A stretch of 64,000 nucleotides of DNA from Aralia elata (taxonomy: Eukaryota; Streptophyta; Magnoliopsida; Apiales; Araliaceae): positions 19,901,506 through 19,965,505 of the forward strand of contig CM068379.1 of NCBI GenBank assembly GCA_034770075.1, read 5' to 3'. The notes under the pieces were generated by a model that ran no database searches, was not told the origin of the DNA, and saw only the letters and a program-made list of their open reading frames with translations. Positions 9,826 through 20,483 of this stretch are shown in pieces. Numbering within the stretch: the first letter of the stretch is position 1; each line of letters starts with the position of its first letter. Made by a program: the position numbers and the translations under genes.

Positions 9826-11089
9826 ATTGTCGAGCTTGTAAGATATTTTTATTGAGGAGCTTAGAAGATAGGTTTAATTGCAAGCTGCATTGTCGAGCTT
9901 GAAAGATATTTTCATTGAGGAGCTTAGATTGCAAGCTGCATTGTCGAGCTTAAAGATATTTTCATTGAGGAGCTTAGAAGATAGGTTTAATTGCAAGCTG
10001 CATTGTCGAGCTTAGAAGATATTTTCATTGAGGAGCTTAGAAGAATATTCTAAGAATATGCTAGGGTGCAAAGTGTAATAAGCCGAGCCCCTAACATGTA
10101 ATTAGTGAAACTTAGTTTTTCTATAAATAGCAAGCTTAGTTCATTCATTCCTTACTATTTTTCAAGAGCAGTTCAAGAGCAAAAACACTCTATATTTATA
10201 TTCTGAGAGATATTGAGAGATAAAAATTACTTTCTAAGTATCGAAGCGCTGCGCGATTGGAAGTAAAGCTAGCAACTACAAGAGGTATTACTCTAGTGGT
10301 TATTAATTTTATTTTTCTTTATATATATTTAGTAAAAATATACTTTTATAAGCAGTTATAATGCCCAAATTATTTTAAGTATATAGTACAAAAGTCCTAT
10401 TTACAAGCAGTTATAATGCCCAAATTATTTTAAGTATATAGTACAAAAGTCCTATTTACAAGCAGTTATAATGTCCAATTTATTTCTCTTATATATTAGA
10501 AAATATACTTTTATAAGCACTTACTATGTCCGAATTTCTTCAACTATTTAGTAAAAATATTCATTTTATAAGCAGTTATAAAGCTGAAATTTTCTCAAAT
10601 CTAATAGCCGAATATTCATTTTATACGCAGTTATAATGCTGAAATTTTCTCAAATCTAATAGCCGAATATTCATTTTATAAGCAGTTATAATGCTCAATT
10701 TATTTTAAATATAATTAAAAAATATTCATTCTGTAAGTAGTTATAATGTTTAAATTATTCCATATATTGTAAAAGAAGTCTTATTTATATGCGGTTATGA
10801 AACCCGAAATAAAACTTAAAAGATTTAATTGTTAAACGCTTATTTGTCTACATAAACTTATAATCGTGTACGATTTACGACGAACGTTTAAACCGTTATA
10901 TTAACTGTAAAAGATATACGAGACAAGTCTATTACATCTTTCTATCAATTATTATGAGTTATTGCTTCTTGTTCAGCATAACTTAAGAAATGAATCATTA
11001 TTCATATATTGTTTATTCGAGCATAAATTGTTGTGTCAAACCAAATTGTTTTGGTACGACATCTTATACTGAGAAATGGAACGCTTTGG
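9826..11089 (+). repeat. 1.27-kb direct repeat, copy 2
   Basis: Copy of 7508-8778, lying just outside the 3-kb LTR-like unit. It carries the same TATA-like box at 10122-10129 and the AAGCAGTTATAATGC array at 10347-10760. It ends abruptly after GGAACGCTTTG, where the two copies stop matching. Confidence 0.8.
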
Positions 11090-11865
11090 AGTCCTAATTA
11101 AAATAATTTAATTGGACGACTTTATCACAACTAATAATATTCGACAAATACTTTTCAAACCATGTCTAGCTTGGACAATTAGCTGGGACAATCTTTAAAC
11201 TAGGTATACATACCGAAATTTAATGCTATGTATCAGAACTTGTCAATGAATTTCGAATTCAATGGTAATTGATAATGTACAATAGTCCATACAAGTGGGG
11301 ACACTTGCATAACCAAACTTAGAATACAAATTTTCAATATGAGTCATAACAATTCAGTTATGAGATTCTTTTAACAATGAACAAATCGGAGTAAATTCAA
11401 ATCTATAATAATTCTAACAATTTGTACAAGTGAGGACACTTGCACAAAGAACAGAACAATTTTGATTATAAATACATCACACGAGACAATATCGAGATAT
11501 TTGAAATCAATAGATAGCTTGAATAAAGTTTAAGAATACTTGCATAACATATGGATCCATTGCATAAAGTAAATGCAAGGGTTACGATAATTGCATAAAC
11601 GAATAACAAAGATCATCATGGATATGAATAATTAACAATAATTATTCACGAGCATGATTTGAAATTGATAACTCATGTTGAGTTAGGAACTACCAATAAA
11701 TGTAAGAAGTTTAGGGTTAGGAACTTGCAACATATAAAGATTCATAGCAATAATCAGGAATTTGCACAACATATACCTGTTTGCACGAAATAAAAGTAGT
11801 GCACAAGGTTTAGATGCGTGCACAGTAAAGAAAGAGTTCAAATATTTGCATAACAAAAGATTGAG

Positions 11866-12190
11866 TTAAGGAACTTGCTTACACAGATCCAATTCATAAA
11901 GTAAATGAAAAGGATGGGATACGTGCATACATACACCTATTGCACAAAATAAATGCGTAGGTTTGGATACTTGCATAATAAACAATTGATTTAAGATACT
12001 TGCACAATAAAAGATTGAGTTAAGGAACTTGCTTACACAAATCCAATTCATAAAGTAAATGAAAAGGATGAGATACTTGCATAATAAACGATTGAGTTAA
12101 GATACTTGCACAATAAAAGATTGAGTTAAGGAACTTGCTTACACAGATCCAATTCATAAAGTAAATGAAAAGGATGGGATACTTGCCTAA
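11866..12190 (+). repeat. Tandem repeat, 107-152-bp units
   Basis: Three unequal copies of a unit starting ATTGAGTTAAGGAACTTGCT and containing CCAATTCATAAAGTAAATGA and GATACTTGCATAATAAAC. Shorter GATACTTGCA-type subrepeats extend through about 11500-12250. Short open frames in the array reflect the repetition. Confidence 0.75.
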
Positions 12191-12751
12191 AGAACATAAC
12201 AAATTTGTATATATAAGAATCATAACGATAATTAGGAACTTGCACAATGTACGAAGTTGTGTAAGTTAGAAACTTGCCTTGGTCGTTGACTACTGCTACG
12301 CAATTTAATTTAACTTCTTTTGTAAGACCTATTAGTTATAAGATTGATCTTTCAGTCAGCCAATCATATTATACCTTATAATATCACTTCTTTATAAGTA
12401 AATTATCTAACATTCAACCATATAATCAAATATTAGATAACACATTAACACCATACGCATTCAATTCTAAAGTTATCAAACATCGAGTCTTTAACAATGT
12501 TCAATATAGTATGCTGAGTGGTTTCCCACAAACAACTAACAAACTAGTTTCCGTCTCGTCTATACTGTTTTCACAGTGAGTTAGATCGGTTGCCAATTCG
12601 TATATACCCCCGCTCCCTGAAGGAATTGTTTAGCCCAGATATTATACATCGACTATTAAAAGAGTACGACTGTACCACTACTTTATGAATTAACACTAAG
12701 TCTTTCATTATATAAGTCTTTTTTTATTATCCCGTAGGTTAATTACCCAAT

Positions 12752-12975
12752 CCAGCAAACTGGATTCCCAAATCCAGCAAACTAGATGGCAATCCAGAAA
12801 ACTGGATTCCAATCTAGCAAACTGGATTCCAACCTGGATTATAATCCAGCACACTGGATCCAAACTAACATATAATCCAACAACCTGGATTCACACTATT
12901 CAATTCAGCCAACTATTTTTGTAATCCAGCAACCTGGATTCAACTAGCCTACAATACAGCAAACTAGATTTAAAC
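12752..12975. repeat. Minisatellite of palindromic AATCCAGCAAACTGGATT units
   Basis: About nine degenerate units of 19-30 bases. Each is a near-palindrome (AATCCAG...CTGGATT), so each unit can form a small hairpin. It lies inside the LTR-like region. Confidence 0.75.
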
Positions 12976-15900
12976 TGTTTTTCATTTTATTAAATAATTC
13001 ATTTAATCGATCTAAAATGCCATAAATATTATACTACCTTACAAATGACCAAAACCATTATTAAAAATCTGTATAGACCATATATAGGGTTCTCAAGTCA
13101 TAAAAACTCATTTCCCAAATTTTTAACATCACATAAATAATTAAATTCATTTATACATAACTTCATCATTTATATGAAAAATAGCAAACTGGCTTCAAAA
13201 TCATTTCTTTTCTGGAAATAGACTATATATAGTCCCCTTATGAAAATATATTTTTTTCGAAATTTGTAAAATTCATACTACTTTTAAATAGTCCAAAATA
13301 GCCAAATATTGTTATATTTTTCATAAATCGAAATTGCATCTAAAAATTTTGAAATTTCTAGGGTATGTTCCTGCTATATATATATATACTCCCAGTAATT
13401 ATTTCATAATTGTTGGAGTTAACCACAAAGAGTTATTTAAGAATACTTTTGACAATGGTCATTTACGATAAAATCCATAACTTTCATTCTATATGGTTAA
13501 AAATCTTCAAATTTTTATAGGACTCACATAACTTCCCATATTATCATCCAAAGTTTTCTAGAATTTTTAGAGCACAAAAAGTGAACAAAAATGCCTCTGG
13601 ATGTGAACAGTCAGTAAGCTTTATTCCAGTTTTGAGAAAAGCTTGGACAGTTTAGACTAAATCAGTTGTTACAAATTTTGTACTAATTATTTTTGAGTTC
13701 TACCATTGGGTTTAGTAGTTAACTTATATATCTAGCACTACTCTTTGACGGATCATAAAAAGAGTTTACGGATCTCAAGTTATGGACTTACAAAGTACTA
13801 GAAAGTTAGGGTTTTTTAATTGTTTAGAAACTAGTTTTACTTTTCTTGCTTTTGATCCAACTTTTGACATTCAAAAGGGTTAGATCTAAACATAAAACAC
13901 TTATTAACATGTAGATAAAGAGTTCTAGGGTCCAAGATCACAAACTTCATATCACAAAAGTTAAACCAAAACAAAAGAAAATAAACTAGATTAAAGTTAG
14001 GGTTTGTTATACATTTTTGTGTGATATCCTTCTCCTTCCTTATTTCTTCCTAGGCTTGCTATGGGACTTTGAAGATTTACACAAAGCTCTCTCTTGGTCT
14101 GGCCTCTCCTCTTCCTCTCTCTTTAGATTTTATTTTACTTTATTTTTTTGGAGAGAAGAATAGATGAAAGAGAAAGCAGTAGATTTTTTCTCTCTCTCTA
14201 AACTAGGAAAATGAAAGAACAAAGCTATCTTTGGTTTATTAAATCTAATACTTGCAATAGCTATAGATACATAGAGTATATCTATACATATTATCATCAT
14301 TAGAAAGTATGCTTCTCTTACACATTTTGACAAGCTTGTGATATGCCACAATTAACAAGTGTACTCTATTAACCATTCCTACAAGCAAGCTATTAAAAAC
14401 TAACTCACCCATTTTGGAATCCATGTGCCGGCAGCCCTCTCCTTCATTGATTCATTTTTGCATTTTCTTTTATTGCTTTAATGACTTAATTAAGTTAGTT
14501 AGGATATTTTCCAAGTGGGCTAACAATTGGGTTTTGTTTTAATTACATTTGGGCTCACTTTTACTTAGTTTAGGCTACTAGTTTTTCAAAATTATTATTC
14601 CATGCTTGGATACTAATTTAATTCGATGTTGGGCTAATTTAGTAAATCCACACATTAATTATCCATGTCCATGTTTAATTAAATGAGCGGGCTTGGTTAA
14701 TAAATTAATTAGGCTAGTCCACTAGTATTTTCTTACTAATTGAACTATTAAAATTAATCAATCATATATATCACATAATTCTCATTAATTAATGCCCATA
14801 TTAATTAATGTACAAAATTTATTCACTTATTATATTCACTTTAATTAAATATTTAGTTAACTTACCTTCTTATCAATTGTTTAATATTAATATTCTTAGG
14901 TTAGTCCATTAATTTAAATAACTATTAGTGGGACATGCTTTAACTAACAATTAGTCACATACATTATCTACATAAATCATAACATATTTATCATCATTGA
15001 TAAATAATTATTATAGTCATTGAATCACATATTATACATATATGCATTCAAGTATAATCAATACTTATAGTTAGTATTCAAATTTCCTTAAGAAAATAAA
15101 TTCTTATTATTCATAATACACACATACATCCATTTAAATATAATTATAACAATAATTATATTAATCATTAAAATTCATAATCATGGATCAAATTAGGTTT
15201 TGATCATCCCTTTATCTTTGTCTCATTTACCATACTTAGTCAATTTAAAATAAATTGACTAATCTTATAAATTCATATCATAAAGAAATAATCATAGTAA
15301 TAATAATAATATTAATAATCATTTCTTAAAATATACATTTATTATTTAAATATATATAGTAATCATATTTTTATAAATAATCATATATCTTTAATATAAA
15401 AATTAAATTTATTAACAGAATATGCTTTATAATTATCAACTATTTCTTTAATAAGAAATTTACTTGAAACCATATATGAAATAAATATATATGTACATAT
15501 TACATATTCATATTCCTTTCCTTGCACGCATTCCCTTACTTGCTTTAATATATAATAAAAATAATTTTATTATATAAAAAAAATTCATACGTAAAATTTC
15601 TTATTTTAATATATCGAAAATCTTGGGTTATTACAGTTCCTCGTGCTAGTAAAGCAGTATTGGACCATTATCAGTAGTGGCATGATATTCATGGAAAATT
15701 AGAATTTTTTCACAAGCGCTGAGACCTTTACTGTATATTTGAGTAGAAGATCTCTTCTAGCACACTAGTTTCTCACATTGCTCAAGGAGACACTTGTTTC
15801 TTCTCTGCCATATTATTTTGTAGACTTGCAAGGATATGTAGAAAACTTGTCCACATTATTGGAACTGTCACTAGCATTGGACCTTTTATTTTTATTCTTT

Positions 15901-16072
15901 TTATCAGATTTTTTGTTGTGGAAATTACTTATTTTGAAAAAATAAAAATCTATTGTGCCAGTAAGATTTGGGTTTGGCTATAACTGGCCATACTTTTTAA
16001 GACATTCAGAAGCTGTTAACAATATGTGAATTATCAAAGGTTAGTGATGTTTTCCTCTAATTTTTTTTTTAG

Positions 16073-16286
16073 TGTTGATGGATTTAGAGCAGTGGTGGAA
16101 CGACACTTAGAAGTCGAGGTTATAGGTCTTGATCGTTATGGGCAGCCCATCAAGGTTGATGCCTCAGGATGGCAAGCCCGAATTTTACAGCATGAATGTG
16201 ATCGCTTAGACGGAACTCTTAATGTTAACAAAATGGTCCCAAGAACATTTAGGACTGTAGAGAACTCATTCTGTAATACAAAATAA
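16073..16286 (+). pseudogene. PDF1A: Peptide deformylase (PDF1A-like) last-exon fragment, inactive
   Basis: After a T-rich intron end and AG at 16071-16072, the frame reads VDGFRAVVERHLEVEVIGLD, then RYGQPIKVDASGWQARILQH and ECDRLDGTLNVNKMVPRTFRTVEN. This is the C-terminal region of plant organellar peptide deformylase, which removes formyl groups from N-terminal Met in mitochondria and plastids. The metal-binding motif HExxH reads HECDR here: the codon at 16203-16205 is CGC (Arg) where the second His ligand belongs. The usual C-terminus after RTVEN is replaced by a short unrelated tail ending at 16286. Earlier exons are absent. It lies between Mutator-like inverted ends, so it is most likely a captured, non-functional copy. 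Confidence 0.85.
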
Positions 16287-16289
16287 CTC

Positions 16290-17668
16290 TCTGCAGAATA
16301 TTATCTATAGAGATGCTTCTGGCGGCTATTGGCTTATTAGAAGTTAGGATCCTCTCTTTATATCCTTATGCAGATTGGGTTAAAAGATTTATATTCTGTT
16401 GTCAATGATCTATTCATGTAGATTAGCAATATTTGCTTGTGCAGATTGAATTTTTTTTGTTTTTTGGTTAAAGCAGTTGAACCATGTTGTGTGGCTTGCG
16501 TTTATAATATATAGTAATTGTTAAGTTTTGTTTTTTTAACACATTTTTTTGTTCTTAGTCTATGTTTGTTCACGTTTTTGAAAAAAAAATTATTTAGAGA
16601 AAATTCTGTTATGTGGTAAAACTAAACTGGGCATCCTTCAGAAAATTAAGGTCAATGTTTAGCTTGAACCAAGTGGGATTGCAAAAAATATCACAAACTG
16701 AAATTCTATCTTAAATTGACAAACTTACAAAATTATTCTAGACAAAATAGTCTACATAAATAGAATGACATGCTCAACACAGAACACGATATCGGCTATC
16801 GGCCATACATATTTTGCCTGCTCACAGTCAGCTTATATACATACAGAAGAGCTTGACCATATTTTAGATGGACTGAAGCACAAAGTTGGATGTCACTTTT
16901 ACTCAATAAATTTTTCTTTACATGAGAAGCAAGGAGGGGGATATATTAGACCTACACTTGAATCTCTAGCTTCCCAACAAAATGACCTCGTAATACCCCA
17001 CAGTTTGATACGAGTTCAATATCTTCAAAATATAGTCTTTCACGCAGGTAGTTGTCACTGCAAGCAAATCTCATAGCTTCTTCTATAACTGAAGTTCCTT
17101 TGATACGAATGAATGATACAAAGAGTGTCAACCTGCCTACTCATTAAATTCCAATAAGTACTCCACCTTGTCAACTGAATTAAACAGTTTACAAAGTAAG
17201 ACATCACAGGCATCATAATCAACTTCTCATCTTAATTCGATTAAGAATATATCTTACATAAATAGATAACCAAGATACAACAGAATCTGATGGTCTTACT
17301 TTTTTTTCCATTCACGCTTGAGTTTCTATCTGATTTTTGAACAATTAACTAAAAGCCTTTACACAAATATAAAGCATTATTCTTTACAAAACAATCACTA
17401 GAGTACTGGAGGTGAAATTAAAATATTGTCAGAATCGTAAGATAATCTCTTTAAAGACAATAAAAAATAATTAGTATCGTTGGTTCAAACTAATGCAGCC
17501 TCACATGCTTGCATTACTCTGGATTTTCTTTCCCTCACTAGCTAAGTTAAAGTAATATCGAGACTAGGAAATGTACCCAAAAAAATAATTACGAAGGAAG
17601 GAAGGAAATTTTCCCAAAAAAGAAATACGAAAAGGAGATTAAGCTAGGATTATCCATCTCGGCGCTTA
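16290..17668. other. Non-coding internal part of the Pack-MULE-like element
   Basis: No recognisable gene. An open frame at 16765-17076 shows no known motif. The segment may be captured downstream sequence of the deformylase gene or ordinary element filler. Confidence 0.4.
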
Positions 17669-18375
17669 GATAACATCTGAAAGTAAAGTTGTAATCATAG
17701 AGTTCAACCAAGACAACACATAATTCAGCAGGTCTGTTCTAGTTCAGTCCACAAAACTGATAACTGGAATAAGTTGAGAGAGAATTTTAATTAACCAAAA
17801 AAAACAGAGCAACAACCATCACATGCTCTAAATCGAACCAAATACTTGAATCAAAGTACTAGAATTGTAACCACTACATGAGAACATAACGTAGAATCCT
17901 CTGAAAAACTAAATCGAACCAAATACTTGAATCAAAATATCCAAATAGCAAAGAGACAACAAGGGCCACAAAAAACCTAGAAATCGAAAAGTAAGGAAAA
18001 TTGCACCGTAAAATCGAAAAATAGTAGGGGTTTTACTAAATCAAAGTTAATATTCCTCAGATTCATCCTATCCGCTACAATTTTGCTTGATTCTTGGTTT
18101 TGTTTTGGTCTGAAATAGGGGAGTGTTCAGAGATTGGGTTTTGTTTTGGAGCGAACAGCTTCGATTTGTTTTGGAGAGAACATAGATTGAGTTTTGTTTC
18201 GGAGAGAATAGCTTCGATTTGTTTTGTTTTGGAGAGAACGAAGGTTAGGTTTTGTTTCGAAGAAAGCGGCTTCGATTTGTTTTCGTTTTGGAGAGAAATG
18301 AGGCTAGGTTTTGTTTAAATAGGTACGTCATTTAAGGGAGAATGTTGGTTAAGGAGGTATGTCCCTGAACCGCGC

Positions 18376-18378
<3 letters not shown>
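17669..18378 (-). repeat. Right terminal inverted repeat of the Pack-MULE-like element
   Basis: Inverted copy of 5871-6602, ending CCGCGCTAT next to a (TA)n tract. The same GGAGAGAA...TTTTGTTTTGG tandem units are present at 18130-18315. Confidence 0.8.
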
Positions 18379-18409
<31 letters not shown>

Positions 18410-18420
18410 AACTTATCTGT

Positions 18421-19201
18421 TATAAACCAGAATTGTAAATGCAGAAAATTGTATGTCAAGACTAGTATTTGGTACTATATCTTTAAGATAATTATACCCT
18501 CCTTATGGTACTTAGAGTTATCAGCACTTGTCTCCCATGATGCAATAACAATGTGTGTTATAGCAGCACAACAAATAACACACACAACGAACCAATAAAT
18601 TCTCTGAAACTCTCTCAAATATACTATGGATGTGATATGTATATGATGACTTGTAAATGAGGATTTTCGTTTTGTTGCATTCATAAATTTAATGTGTATC
18701 AATTATATGTTCAAATATATGTGTTTGAAATTCGCTTTAATAACCAAAATGAGTTTAATTTTTGTCTTTTGCTTTTGAACAAAAGTTACTAAATTTTATA
18801 CGAGTTATGATCATTTAAAGTTTTTTTTAAAAAAAATATTAGGAGAAATTTATTTGAAGAAAATCAAAAGACTTCAAATCAGCCAAAATGTCGGTTGACT
18901 AATTAAGCGGTTAATTGGCTTTAAGGTTGAACATGTAACATTCATAATAGATATATTAATTTCATTTTTATGTTCAAGTCATTCAACTCATCGTCATTTT
19001 TTAAGTCATATTCATAGTATATTTGAGAGAGTTTCAGAATATTCATTAGTTCGTTGTGTGTGTTATTTGTTGTGCTGTTGTAACACACGTAATTGTATCA
19101 TGAGAAACAAGTGCTGATAACTTTAAACACCGTATAGAGGGCATAATTAGCTTAAGGACATGATACCAAATACTAGCATTGACATACAATTTTGGTTTAT
19201 A
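18421..19201. mobile_element. Fold-back element with about 200-bp inverted arms (780 bp)
   Basis: The arms at 18421-18629 and 19013-19201 are inverted copies (TATAAACCA...GAAACTCTCTCAAATATACT and complement) with small indels. The 380-bp centre has no gene. (TA)n tracts flank both sides (18375-18410 and 19211-19245). Apparent open frames within the arms are shadows of the repeat. Confidence 0.7.
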
Positions 19202-19206
19202 ATAAA

Positions 19207-19210
<4 letters not shown>

Positions 19211-19250
<40 letters not shown>

Positions 19251-19291
19251 CACACACACACACACTCAATTTTCCATATCATTCTAAGTTG

Positions 19292-19341
<50 letters not shown>

Positions 19342-19357
19342 CACACACACACACACA
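19211..19357. repeat. (TA)n/(CA)n microsatellites between two elements
   Basis: Two blocks of (TA)n followed by (CA)n (19211-19265 and 19299-19357), separated by the 43-base repeat that recurs inverted at 5466-5510. Confidence 0.85.
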
Positions 19358-20062
19358 ATAAGCTTCTTAAGCGAACTTGAATAAGCGGACTAAAGATGTA
19401 CCAAGCCAAAATTACACGCGGGTTGCAATTTAGTCTAAGTGGGTTGCAATTTTGCGGCTCGGATTTGAAAAATGGGTTGGGGATATAAACAAAAAAACCC
19501 ATCAAACACTCAGACAAAATCAAAGAGGCAAACCAGCGAACTCTGAGCTCTCTCTCAACCTGAACCACCGAAGTCGGTGCAAATCCGACCAAATTGACAC
19601 CATTTTCGGTGAACCAGGACTCTATCTTGCTCTCACGGCGAAGGTAATGCTACTTAACAATTATAATTTGATGGACTTAATTGTCTAGCGTAAGAAATTT
19701 AGGGTTTGCCTCATTATATCAATATTTATAGATTGAGAAAATTGCATCTGGAGTTACATTTGAAGGATAATCCAACACTAAAAATTCCTTTCATTGTTAA
19801 TTTATGGTCTGTTATTTGTCTACAGGACACATTCCTTTCATTGTTAATTTATGGAAGTAAAGAATTTATTTGATAGTTATTCTACCCCTTTTTGGTTCTT
19901 TTCCATGTTTTTTGGTGGGTAACATTTTGAAAATATTTTTACTAGTCAAATATTTTTATCATGTTTCCTTGTGAAAATTTTTTATGCAAATTCTGGTTTC
20001 ATGATACAGTAGTTGCTTCTTCCACTAACAAGTAGTTTTCTTTACTCGAATCATCATTATAT

Positions 20063-20109
<47 letters not shown>
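19358..20109 (+). repeat. Left terminal inverted repeat of the FAR1-type element
   Basis: Inverted copy of 24651-25558. It includes a (ATT)n tract at 20063-20109 at the inner edge. It probably also provides the promoter and leader of the transposase gene. Confidence 0.85.
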
Positions 20110-20483
20110 GTCTATTAACAGTGAACAATTTGTGCTTTGCCTATTAACAGGGAACAATTTGTGGTTTGCCTATTAGCAGTGAGCAATTTGTGGTTTGTTT
20201 TTTAAAAATAGAGTGAAAATATTAGTAGCATAATTTTTTCACAAATAGTTAGTTAATATTGTATAACATAAACAAATGACCCTGTATAAGTAGCTATTTC
20301 TGTCCAATAAGGAAATGCTCCAAATTATCACTTGCTAAATGATTTGTTTGAGGCACATATACTTGATGTTTTAGATCATTAATTTGCACTGATTTTAATT
20401 TAATCGTACAAGTTATAGATGATAATTTAGAGGATCAAATATGGGGTAATGATGAATTTGGTAATAATGTAGACAATATTGAA

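Larger units (their letters stand above)
6697..15636. mobile_element. LTR-retrotransposon-derived block nested in the Mutator-like element
   Basis: The block begins TGTGGCGCCCCCAAATCC and ends TTGGGTTATTACA, both typical ends of plant gypsy LTRs. The five bases on each side are GTTTC and GTTCC, a possible target duplication with one change. No gag or pol coding sequence is recognisable anywhere in its 9 kb. It therefore looks like assembled LTRs or a non-autonomous element, with internal duplications, rather than a simple complete element. Its two outer ends do not match each other well, so two different families may be juxtaposed. Confidence 0.45.
11090..15636 (-). repeat. Second LTR-like region, minus orientation, without coding sequence
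   Basis: Read on the minus strand it starts TGTAATAACCCAAGATTTTC at 15636, an LTR-type start. It holds leader-like CT/GA-rich sequence near 14100-14200 and the phrase GTGGGAAACCACTCAGCATA near 12515. Upstream lie tandem repeats (11860-12190 and 12752-12975). I recognise no protein. The far end of the LTR is not identified. Confidence 0.4.
5871..18378. mobile_element. Mutator-like element with about 710-730-bp inverted ends, Pack-MULE-like (12.5 kb, internally invaded)
   Basis: Long terminal inverted repeats at 5871-6602 and 17669-18378 begin ATAGCGCGGTTCAGGGACAT and its complement. Between them lie a fragment of a host peptide deformylase gene (16073-16286) and a 9-kb block of LTR-retrotransposon sequence (6697-15636). 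No transposase is recognisable, so the element was probably non-autonomous and captured host sequence. A 9-bp target duplication is not recognisable, because the left flank is a MITE and the right flank is (TA)n. The family call rests on the long inverted ends and captured gene content; without a transposase it stays an inference. Confidence 0.62.

Noticed and set aside
16765..17076. 103-residue open frame inside the Pack-MULE-like element
   Set aside because: No recognisable domain on either strand and no repeat partner. I cannot support a gene.
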